Shown piece after piece: positions 51,789-58,643 of a stretch of DNA of 64,000 nucleotides (its first letter is position 1; each line of letters opens with the position of its first letter). The notes under the pieces are model-generated. The model saw only the letters and a list, made by a program, of their open reading frames with translations, was not told the origin of the DNA and searched no databases. The position numbers and the translations under genes are program-made. The stretch covers positions 142,978 through 206,977 of the forward strand of contig NZ_WHOY01000031.1 in assembly GCF_009765445.1 (NCBI RefSeq), in the 5' to 3' direction. The DNA comes from Pantoea sp. BAV 3049 (GTDB taxonomy: Bacteria; Pseudomonadota; Gammaproteobacteria; Enterobacterales; Enterobacteriaceae).

Positions 51789-52133
51789 ATGAAAAAAGTA
51801 ATGTTACTGCTCGCCGCCTTTGCGGCAACCGGAGCGGGCCATGCTGAGGGAGAATCTGACGATCCGGCCCAGGGGTATATTGCCAATCTGTGTACCCTCG
51901 TCACCCAGGAAAAATCGTCCGGCACGGTGGACAGCTATATAGCGAAGTTGAAAGCCCTCGATGCCCGTGGACAGTCCCCATCTGCACAGGAAAAGCCAGA
52001 GTTTGATGAAGATGAAGCCCGCACGGTGATCGCCGCGTGGATGAACCTGAGCGAAGATCAAAAGAAAGAGGCCCGCCAGAGCCAGGAAGCCTGCCAGAAC
52101 GCGACGCTGGACGAATATCAAAGCCAGGATTGA
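51789..52133 (+). CDS. Exported small protein of unknown function
   Basis: The 114-residue protein has a signal peptide (MKKVMLLLAAFAATGAGHA) and a mature acidic, helical part with two Cys (ANLCTLVTQ, EACQNATLDE) that could pair. It does not resemble RcnB, which usually accompanies rcnA. It lies 103 bases after rcnR on the same strand, so it may share the metal-responsive transcript. A terminator follows. Function unknown. Confidence 0.75.
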   Translation: MKKVMLLLAAFAATGAGHAEGESDDPAQGYIANLCTLVTQEKSSGTVDSYIAKLKALDARGQSPSAQEKPEFDEDEARTVIAAWMNLSEDQKKEARQSQEACQNATLDEYQSQD

Positions 52134-52141
52134 CCCCTCAG

Positions 52142-52165
52142 CACAGGCCCCTGTCGGGGCCTGTG
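52142..52165. terminator. Hairpin terminator between exported protein gene and cbpM
   Basis: A perfect 10-bp stem cacaggcccc (52142-52151)/ggggcctgtg (52156-52165) has a tgtc loop. On the plus strand it is followed by gcaaatttt. It separates two convergent units. Confidence 0.75.
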
Positions 52166-52173
52166 GCAAATTT

Positions 52174-52479
52174 TCAGTCCGGGCTGCCATGTAACAACCG
52201 CGCAAGCTGGCGCTTAAGCTGTGCATTCTCCTGCTCCAGCCGGTCGACCTTATCCAGCAAGGTCAGCGCCACGGCAGTACCTGACCACTCCAGCTCAAGT
52301 TCAACACGCAGGCGACAGGCACGCTTCAGATAATGCAGCGCGTGGTAATCAAATATCCAGTCGGTTTGCGGTTCAAGCGGAGCAATCACCCCCAGCTCAA
52401 CCACTTCAGTCAGCTCTTCTGGCGGGATATCCACCACCTGACAGATTTCAATCACTGTGTAGCGTTGTTCCGTCATCAT
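52174..52479 (-). CDS. cbpM: CbpM, modulator of CbpA co-chaperone
   Basis: The 101-residue protein starts at the ATG at 52479 (or 52476), overlapping the cbpA stop (ATGA). Features match Cbp[21 protein letters not shown] near the N-terminus, [20 protein letters not shown], and a C-terminal coiled coil with [19 protein letters not shown]. It binds the J-domain of CbpA and inhibits it. Confidence 0.93.
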   Translation of the reverse strand: MMTEQRYTVIEICQVVDIPPEELTEVVELGVIAPLEPQTDWIFDYHALHYLKRACRLRVELELEWSGTAVALTLLDKVDRLEQENAQLKRQLARLLHGSPD

Positions 52480-53432
52480 TTTTCCTCCCATTGCGTGCGG
52501 GGATCAAAGGCGGCCTGGTTCGCCAGCTCGCGCCACAGTTCTGCGATTTTGTCGTCCCCTTTTGGCGGCATGACTATCCTGAGAATGGCATACAGATCGC
52601 CAGTGCTGCTTTTACCGGCCAGTCCCTTACCCTTGATTCGCAGGCGTTGACCATTCTGACTTCCGGCGGGCACCGTCAGCGCTATTTTTCCGCTCAGCGT
52701 GGGAACCTGAACAGAAGCACCCAGCGCGGCTTCCCACGGAGTCAGCGGTACCACAATCTGCAAATTATGGCCGTCAATTTCAAACAGCGGATGCGGCGCA
52801 ATTTTGATTATCAGATACAGGTCGCCGTTAGCTCCGCCGTTGATCCCAGCCACACCCTGACCTTTCAGGCGAATACGCTCACCATCTACCACACCCGCAG
52901 GAATTTTCACCTTCAGTGTTTTGGCGACTTCATCGGTCTGACGCCCCATCACATCAAACACCGGCAGTGAATAGGATACGCTACGGCTCTCACTCTGCAG
53001 GGTTTCTTCCAGAAACAGCGGCACTTCCATTTCCAGATCCTGACCGCGCACCGGAACAGCCCCGTGGCTGGCACGCCGGTACCCGCCACCAGCGGCCTGA
53101 CGGCCAAAAATGGACTCAAAGAAGTCTGAGTAGTCACCATGAGAACTCTGGCTGCCCTGCCGGTGGCCCCTTTCGTGACTGTAATCCGGAGGAGGCTGAG
53201 AGAAACGGGGATCGTCACGGTGTTGGCGGAGCAGATCGTATTCGGCACGCTTTTCGCTGTCTTTCAGCACCTCAAAAGCTTCGGCCATCTCTTTAAATTT
53301 GCTTTCAGCGTCCTTTTCGCTACTGACGTCCGGATGATACTTGCGGGCCAGACGCCGGTAGGCAGTTTTAATGGCTTTCAGATCTGCAGAGGGATCAACC
53401 TCCAGCAGGGCATAATAGTCTTTAAATTCCAT
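52476..53432 (-). CDS. cbpA: CbpA, DnaJ-type co-chaperone and curved-DNA-binding protein
   Basis: The 318-residue protein opens with a J-domain ([20 protein letters not shown], the HPD motif in [11 protein letters not shown]), a Gly/Ser/Arg/Tyr-rich linker, and two C-terminal substrate domains ([32 protein letters not shown]). It lacks the zinc-finger of DnaJ, as CbpA does. It helps DnaK and binds DNA in stationary phase. Confidence 0.95.
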   Translation of the reverse strand: MEFKDYYALLEVDPSADLKAIKTAYRRLARKYHPDVSSEKDAESKFKEMAEAFEVLKDSEKRAEYDLLRQHRDDPRFSQPPPDYSHERGHRQGSQSSHGDYSDFFESIFGRQAAGGGYRRASHGAVPVRGQDLEMEVPLFLEETLQSESRSVSYSLPVFDVMGRQTDEVAKTLKVKIPAGVVDGERIRLKGQGVAGINGGANGDLYLIIKIAPHPLFEIDGHNLQIVVPLTPWEAALGASVQVPTLSGKIALTVPAGSQNGQRLRIKGKGLAGKSSTGDLYAILRIVMPPKGDDKIAELWRELANQAAFDPRTQWEEK

Positions 53433-53550
53433 CTCTTAACACCTTATAGTCACAACACTTGCGGAGAATGATCATTTTCCATCCCTGTTGGGTCTGGATC
53501 GCAGCAAGAGGGGTCACTACTCAGTGTAGGGCGAAAAAAGCAAAAAAAGA

Positions 53551-54288
53551 TCAGGCCATCCCGCCATTAGCACGGATCACCTGGCCGTTAATCCAGCCGC
53601 TCTGCTCGCTGGCCAGGAAAGCGATAACAGCTGCAATATCATCCGGCTGACCAAGGCGCTGCAGCGGATTCATATTGGCCAGCGACTGGATCAGCTCGTC
53701 GCTTTTACCGTTGAGAAAAAGCTCAGTAGCTACCGGTCCCGGCGCCACAGCATTAACCGTGATATTGCGGCCGCGCAGCTCTTTGGCAAAAGTACGGGTA
53801 AAAGCTTCCACAGCCGCTTTACTGCCGTTATAGATAGCATAACCCGGCATGTTCAGCGCCACTGCCGAGCTGGAAAGATTGATGATCCTGCCACCATCTT
53901 TCATGCGTTTTCCCGCTTCACGCAGAGTGTTAAATGTCCCCTGCACGTTGATGCCAAACGTCTGGATGAACAGCTCATCTGAGTGCTCAACCAGCGGCTG
54001 CGTTTTCAGCACCCCGGCGTTATTCACCAGCAGGTCCAGACGGCCAAACTTGCTCTCTGCTGCATCGAACAGGGCGACAACGGCGGCAGCATCAGAAACA
54101 TCACCCTGTACCGCCAGCGCATCCACGCCCACGCATTTCAGTTGCTCCACCACTTCCAGCGCTTCTTTCTCTTTGCTGGCGTAGTTAACCACCACGTTGT
54201 AACCATCCTCTGCCAGGCGTAAAGCGATCTGCGCCCCGATACCGCGTGATGCACCCGTGACGATTGCTACTTTATTAGTCGAAGTCAT
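53551..54288 (-). CDS. Short-chain dehydrogenase/reductase
   Basis: The 245-residue protein is a classical SDR: TGASRGIGAQIALRLAEDGY, NNAGVLKT, the catalytic Ser in LSSSAV and YAIYNGSKAA (YxxxK variant YNGSK), and SGWINGQVIRANGGMA. The substrate is unknown. It is divergent from a LysR-type gene, 113 bp apart, which probably controls it. Confidence 0.9.
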   Translation of the reverse strand: MTSTNKVAIVTGASRGIGAQIALRLAEDGYNVVVNYASKEKEALEVVEQLKCVGVDALAVQGDVSDAAAVVALFDAAESKFGRLDLLVNNAGVLKTQPLVEHSDELFIQTFGINVQGTFNTLREAGKRMKDGGRIINLSSSAVALNMPGYAIYNGSKAAVEAFTRTFAKELRGRNITVNAVAPGPVATELFLNGKSDELIQSLANMNPLQRLGQPDDIAAVIAFLASEQSGWINGQVIRANGGMA

Positions 54289-54401
54289 GATCTCTTCCTC
54301 AATTGAATGTCAGTGTGCAAACAGCATGATTGATATTGCATAAAAGATAATTAAGCGCTAATGAGTAACTTTATTCCGTTTACTTTAATAATGAGGCTGA
54401 G

Positions 54402-55292
54402 ATGGACCGTTTTCAGGAGATGCAGGTCTTTGTGAGAATTGCCGAGCGCGGCAGCTTTACCCAGGCGGCCGAAGATCTGCAGATCCCCCGCGCTACCGTC
54501 ACTAATCTGCTGAAAAGAATGGAGGCGCGGATTGGCACCCGGCTGCTGGAGCGCACCACACGCACAGTTACGCTGACCGATGATGGCAAACGGTTCTATC
54601 GCAACTGCGTCAGGCTTCTGGCGGATATGGAAGAAGCGGAAAATCAGTTCCGTAACACCGTGCCGAAAGGTCTGCTGAGGGTCAATATGCAGGGGACGCT
54701 GGCAAAGAATTTCGTGGTGCCCGCGCTGGGTGATTTTATGGCACGTTATCCCGATATTCGTCTGCAAATCAGCGAAGATGACCGTTTTGTCGATCTGGTC
54801 AGGGAAGGCATTCACTGCGTGCTGCGCGCCGGAAACCTGCAGGACAGTTCGATGGTGGGACGTCGGGTCACTCAGCTGGAACAGATCACCGTCGCCAGCC
54901 CGGGCTATCTGGAAAAATATGGTGTGCCTGAGTCGCTGGAAGAACTGGCAGGGCACTATGCGGTGAACTATATCTCCAGCGCAACCGGCCGGGCCATGCC
55001 ACTGGAATTCGTTGTCGGCGATGAAGTGAAAATCGTGCAGTTACCTGAGCTGGTAGCCGTTAACGGTGCAGATCTCTACACTGCCGCTTCCCTGGCAGGG
55101 ATGGGCATTGTGCAAATCCCCCGCTATCGGGTTCTGCAGGAGCTGGAAGAGAAGAAGCTGGCAATTGTACTACCGGAGCTGTTACCACCGCCGATCCCGG
55201 TATCGGTACTTTACCCTCAGAATCGCCACCTTTCGCAGCGCGTCCGGGTATTTGTCGACTGGATTAGCGAAATTTTTCAGTATGTCCGTTAG
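54402..55292 (+). CDS. LysR-family transcriptional regulator
   Basis: The 296-residue protein has an N-terminal winged HTH (MDRFQEMQVFVRIAERGSFT, QAAEDLQIPRATVTNLLKRM) and a periplasmic-binding-like effector domain (KGLLRVNMQGTLAKNFVVPA). It is of the group that regulates a divergent SDR gene. The inducer is unknown. Confidence 0.92.
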   Translation: MDRFQEMQVFVRIAERGSFTQAAEDLQIPRATVTNLLKRMEARIGTRLLERTTRTVTLTDDGKRFYRNCVRLLADMEEAENQFRNTVPKGLLRVNMQGTLAKNFVVPALGDFMARYPDIRLQISEDDRFVDLVREGIHCVLRAGNLQDSSMVGRRVTQLEQITVASPGYLEKYGVPESLEELAGHYAVNYISSATGRAMPLEFVVGDEVKIVQLPELVAVNGADLYTAASLAGMGIVQIPRYRVLQELEEKKLAIVLPELLPPPIPVSVLYPQNRHLSQRVRVFVDWISEIFQYVR

Positions 55293-55633
55293 AGGAGCTG
55301 GATCGAGAGAAGTGCGACAGGGAAAGTGATAACCATCAGTCTTTCCCTGACCGCGGTTATCGAGGGTTTCTGGCCGGAACTGTTAATACATAGCGCCTGG
55401 CGGTACATGTTTAAACGTTTGTACATAGCAACGAAACACGTAGTTTAAGAATTTTTTCATACTGCCTCTGATTCAAATTTTTTTGGTATAACGCAAAAAA
55501 AGTATACAAGAAGGGCAATTTTCAGGCAATAAAATTTGAACCAGATCACAAATTTGAATTGAAGGCGGCAGAGCGAAGGGGAAACAAAAACGGAATAAGC
55601 GGGACTGCGCCCGCCACAGAGTGACAAAATCAA
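55293..55633. other. Intergenic region between LysR-type gene and mntP
   Basis: This 341-bp stretch lies after the LysR-type stop and before the mntP stop (convergent). It is AT-rich in the middle and contains a 22-bp dyad gtaca...tgtac with gtttaaac at its heart (55403-55424). I see no gene and no clear terminator. Confidence 0.4.
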
Positions 55634-56203
55634 TCAGGCCAGCAGACCTAAATGTTCCACCAGAATGCTGGTGCCGATGCCGATTAGCACCACGCCACCG
55701 AAGATCTCAGCCCATTTACCCATTACCGGTCCAAGGAAGCGGCCCAGCAGAATACCGGCAGACGCCATAATCATGGTGGAAGCACCAATCGCCAGCGCGG
55801 TGGTCACAATATTCACCTGCAGGAAGGCCAGACCCACGCCCACGGCCATCGCGTCCAGACTGGTTGCCACAGCGGTGGTCACCAGCAGCCAGAAACCGTG
55901 GCGTTTCGGCGCGTCTTCCGTTGCTTCTTTCTTGCGGAATCCTTCCACTATCATGCGTGCACCGAGCACAAACAGCAGTGTGAAAGCGACCCAGTGATCC
56001 CAGGCCATCACATAACGACTGGCCGCAATACCCACTCCCCAGCCAATCAGAGGGGTTAGCGCTTCAATCACGCCAAAAATTAACCCGGTGCGAAGAGCTT
56101 CTTTAAAACTGGGACGATGCAGGCTCGCCCCTTTTCCGATTGCCGCCGCAAATGCATCCATCGACATGCCAAAGGCCAGAATAAGCGTTGCGTATAGATT
56201 CAT
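55634..56203 (-). CDS. mntP: Manganese efflux pump MntP
   Basis: The 189-residue protein has six membrane segments and the MntP features: [20 protein letters not shown] with the conserved Asp, [17 protein letters not shown], and a repeat half [14 protein letters not shown]. It exports excess Mn. An MntR-type box lies 148 bases upstream of the start. I did not find the yybP-ykoY riboswitch that precedes mntP in E. coli. Confidence 0.95.
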   Translation of the reverse strand: MNLYATLILAFGMSMDAFAAAIGKGASLHRPSFKEALRTGLIFGVIEALTPLIGWGVGIAASRYVMAWDHWVAFTLLFVLGARMIVEGFRKKEATEDAPKRHGFWLLVTTAVATSLDAMAVGVGLAFLQVNIVTTALAIGASTMIMASAGILLGRFLGPVMGKWAEIFGGVVLIGIGTSILVEHLGLLA

Positions 56204-56350
56204 TGTGGTTATACCAGCTTGACGGCCGTGTCACCGCGCAAGCATCAAAAGAACAGATCTCGCATAAAAATAAGCGCAAGAGACTCATTGAGAAACGCAT
56301 CCTGCCATGAATTTTAGTAAAAAAAAAGACAATAAAATCAGGGATTTAAA

Positions 56351-56366
56351 TATAGCATTGGCTATA
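56351..56366. promoter_or_regulatory. MntR-type operator upstream of mntP
   Basis: Tatagc-attg-gctata is a perfect 6-4-6 palindrome inside aaatatagcattggctatacttt and fits the known MntR box (ATAGC-N4-GCTAT). In E. coli MntR with Mn activates mntP. The 353-bp gap 56204-56556 shows nothing else I can name; a 63-codon plus-strand frame in it looks spurious. Confidence 0.7.
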
Positions 56367-56556
56367 CTTTTTAACGAATGCTATTTTCCGGCAAGAATAA
56401 AGAACAAAAAGGCTAAAAGAATTACTGCCTTAACCGCCACATCCCTGAAGGCATTGGGGGATTATCCGGCAGATAAAGGGCAAAAAGTCGGGGGTTAACA
56501 AGGGGAAATTTTTTACGGGATCGTTGCCGGGCGGCAGAGTCACCGCCCTGTGTTCC

Positions 56557-57153
56557 TTACCATACGCGATAAACTTTACCAGTTTCCACGCCATCAATAC
56601 TGCGGCGGTAGGCCAGAGCAACCCGGCTGGCATCAGCACTTTCAAAACCCGGAAAGAACGGTCCATAACTGTCCAGCGCTTCGGTCAGCACCGTCGGGCT
56701 GACGGCATTAATGCGTAATCCTGGCAGTTCGTTAGCCGCCGACATCACAAAACCTTCCAGCGCCGCGTTCACCGCAGTGGCATTCACACCGGTGCGGATT
56801 GGCTGCTGCGCCAGAACACCGGTGGTCAGAGTGAACGAGCCCCCGGAGTTGAGAAATGCTTTCCCCAAAAGCACCAGGCGTACCTGTCCCATCAGCTTAT
56901 CCTGCAGGCCGCTGTTAAACTGCTCAGTGGTCATCTCTCCCAGCGGGCCAAAATGTACGCCACCGGTGGCTGATACAATTGCATCCACCTTGCCCGTTTT
57001 TGCAAACAGTTCACGGACGCTCTCTTCCGAGGTTAAGTCGACCTGGAAATCGCCCTGCGTTTTCCCCACGCGGATCACCTGATTGTCGCGGGCCATCTCC
57101 TCAACCACACCCTGACCTATCGTGCCCGAAGCACCGATCACTAAAATTTTCAT
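56557..57153 (-). CDS. Short-chain dehydrogenase-type NAD(P)-binding protein
   Basis: The 198-residue protein begins MKILVIGASGTIGQGVVEEM with the GASGTIG nucleotide motif and continues like compact SDRs (VSATGGVHFGPLGEM, NAALEGFVMSAANELPGLRI). The usual catalytic YxxxK is replaced: the segment VNATAVNAALEGF lacks Tyr, as in a subgroup of short SDR-like proteins. It is divergent from a LysR-type gene, 97 bp away. Confidence 0.85.
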   Translation of the reverse strand: MKILVIGASGTIGQGVVEEMARDNQVIRVGKTQGDFQVDLTSEESVRELFAKTGKVDAIVSATGGVHFGPLGEMTTEQFNSGLQDKLMGQVRLVLLGKAFLNSGGSFTLTTGVLAQQPIRTGVNATAVNAALEGFVMSAANELPGLRINAVSPTVLTEALDSYGPFFPGFESADASRVALAYRRSIDGVETGKVYRVW

Positions 57154-57250
57154 GCTGTTCTCCTGATTAGCCAGATTTCATCATGAAGAAATGCAATCCG
57201 GGAATAAATAGCCGATAATTTCGCTCATTCCAAACCCAGAGTTTGTAACG

Positions 57251-58141
57251 ATGGACAAATTACGCAGCATCAGCGCCTTTATTGTCGCCGTGGAAAGCGG
57301 CAATTTCAGCGAGGCCGCTAAAAAGCTCGATATCACGGCGGTGATGGTCGGTAAATACGTCAGCCAGCTGGAAAGCGAGCTGAATATCTGCCTGATTGAG
57401 CGCAACACCCGCCGCCAGCATCTGACGGAGGCTGGTAAGAGCTATTTTGATGAGTGTAAGCAGCTCCTCGCCCATCTCGGCCGGGCGGAGGCCAATCTGG
57501 AAAGCATGAAGCGCTATCCTTCCGGCACGTTGCGTATCAGCGCGCCGCTTAACCTGGGTGCCAGCGTAATTGCCGGAGTAATTGCCCGCTACCAACAGCA
57601 CTATCAGGATGTGCGGATCGAGCTGGAACTGAGCGATAACTTTGTCGATTTGATTGGGCAGGGATTCGATTTTGCACTGCGTATTGGCGAACTGACGGGG
57701 GATGAAACGCTGGTTGCCCAGCGACTGGGAGAGTACAAAATGACCATTTGCGCCTCGCCGGACTATCTTACCCGCCACGGCACGCCGGAGAAACCTGAAG
57801 ATCTGGCGCAACATCGCTGCCTGAGCAATATGCAATGGAACAAGCGCAACGCCTGGCAGCTGTCAGATACGGTATTCTGGCCGTCAGTGGGCACGTTCAG
57901 CAGTAACGATGGGTTGGCCCTTCGCCATGCCGCACTGGCCGGGGTGGGATTATTGCTGCAACCGCGCATTCTGGTTGCCGACGACATTGCCGCAGGAAAG
58001 CTGGTTCCGGTTCTCAACAGCTGGCAACACAGCAGCCGTCCGGTTCATCTTTTATGGCGGCAGGATTTGCACCCTTCCGAGAAGCGCAGCAGCTTTATTC
58101 AGTGGCTGCGGAATGAAATTCCCCCGGCGCTTAACGCCTGA
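57251..58141 (+). CDS. LysR-family transcriptional regulator
   Basis: The 296-residue protein has the LysR HTH (MDKLRSISAFIVAVESGNFS, EAAKKLDITAVMVGKYVSQL) and effector domain (GTLRISAPLNLGASVIAGVI). It likely controls the divergent SDR-type gene at 56557-57153. This pair resembles in organisation the pair at 53.6-55.3 kb. Confidence 0.92.
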   Translation: MDKLRSISAFIVAVESGNFSEAAKKLDITAVMVGKYVSQLESELNICLIERNTRRQHLTEAGKSYFDECKQLLAHLGRAEANLESMKRYPSGTLRISAPLNLGASVIAGVIARYQQHYQDVRIELELSDNFVDLIGQGFDFALRIGELTGDETLVAQRLGEYKMTICASPDYLTRHGTPEKPEDLAQHRCLSNMQWNKRNAWQLSDTVFWPSVGTFSSNDGLALRHAALAGVGLLLQPRILVADDIAAGKLVPVLNSWQHSSRPVHLLWRQDLHPSEKRSSFIQWLRNEIPPALNA

Positions 58142-58201
58142 GGATTGAACCGGTGGGCAGATTACCGGAAAATGGCCGCCACTGACCGGAGTGGAAGACT
58201 A

Positions 58202-58444
58202 ATGAAAAACCCTTTTCTGACTTTTTTAATGCCGATGAGCACGCTGATGCTGGGCTTTCTTTCCGCCCTGTTGTTGCCTGCGCCGTGGTTTGGCCTGAGC
58301 CTGACGCACAAACTGGTGGAGATATTCCACCTCAGCGATATCGGCCAGCTCTACACGCTGGTGTTTTGCCTGTGGTTTTTGCTGCTGGGTGCGGTGGAGT
58401 ATTTCGTGATCCGTTTTATTTATCTGCGTTTTGTGAAGGTATAA
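58202..58444 (+). CDS. Small two-helix membrane protein of unknown function
   Basis: From the ATG at 58202 (GGA seven bases upstream) the protein has 80 residues; an upstream start at 58145 would add a polar stretch without membrane character. Two hydrophobic segments (MPMSTLMLGFLSALLL and LYTLVFCLWFLLLGAVEYF) are joined by a short amphipathic loop. I do not recognise a family. It follows the LysR gene by 60 bases. Confidence 0.7.
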   Translation: MKNPFLTFLMPMSTLMLGFLSALLLPAPWFGLSLTHKLVEIFHLSDIGQLYTLVFCLWFLLLGAVEYFVIRFIYLRFVKV

Positions 58445-58450
58445 AGAAAA

Positions 58451-58471
58451 GGGCGGATCGCCGATCCGCCC
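58451..58471. terminator. Hairpin after small membrane protein gene
   Basis: A perfect 9-bp GC-rich stem gggcggatc/gatccgccc with a 3-base loop follows the stop by six bases. On the plus strand no T-run follows; on the minus strand CTTTTCTTTAT follows, so it may also end the mgtB transcript. Confidence 0.65.
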
Positions 58472-58540
58472 TGAAGTGGCCTGATGTCCATAGCCCGTCA
58501 GCCCTGAAGCTGATTCTGTACGCCAGGCAAGCCAGTTTGT

Positions 58541-58633
58541 TTACGCGCTGAACACCATCAGCAGTCCGCTGGAAAAGATCAGCAGTGCGACAAAGAACAG
58601 CACAATCGCCGTGACGGCATTGTTATGTTTCAT
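58541..58633 (-). CDS. 30-residue membrane peptide downstream of mgtB (MgtU/MgtR-like)
   Basis: The frame codes MKHNNAVTAIVLFFVALLIF followed by SSGLLMVFSA: a short polar start and one membrane helix. It starts ten bases after the mgtB stop, with an excellent ribosome-binding site (AGGAGGAAGGG). In Salmonella the mgtCBRU message encodes small membrane peptides MgtR and MgtU that modulate MgtC or MgtB; position and size fit such a role. The sequence identity to either cannot be judged here. Confidence 0.72.
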   Translation of the reverse strand: MKHNNAVTAIVLFFVALLIFSSGLLMVFSA

Positions 58634-58643
58634 CCCTTCCTCC

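Noticed and set aside
56204-56350. yybP-ykoY manganese riboswitch in the mntP leader
   Set aside because: None of the conserved segments could be recognised by eye; a covariance-model scan is needed.
56307-56498. A 63-codon plus-strand frame upstream of mntP
   Set aside because: Lys/Asn-rich translation of AT-rich DNA that includes the MntR-type box; no ribosome-binding site.
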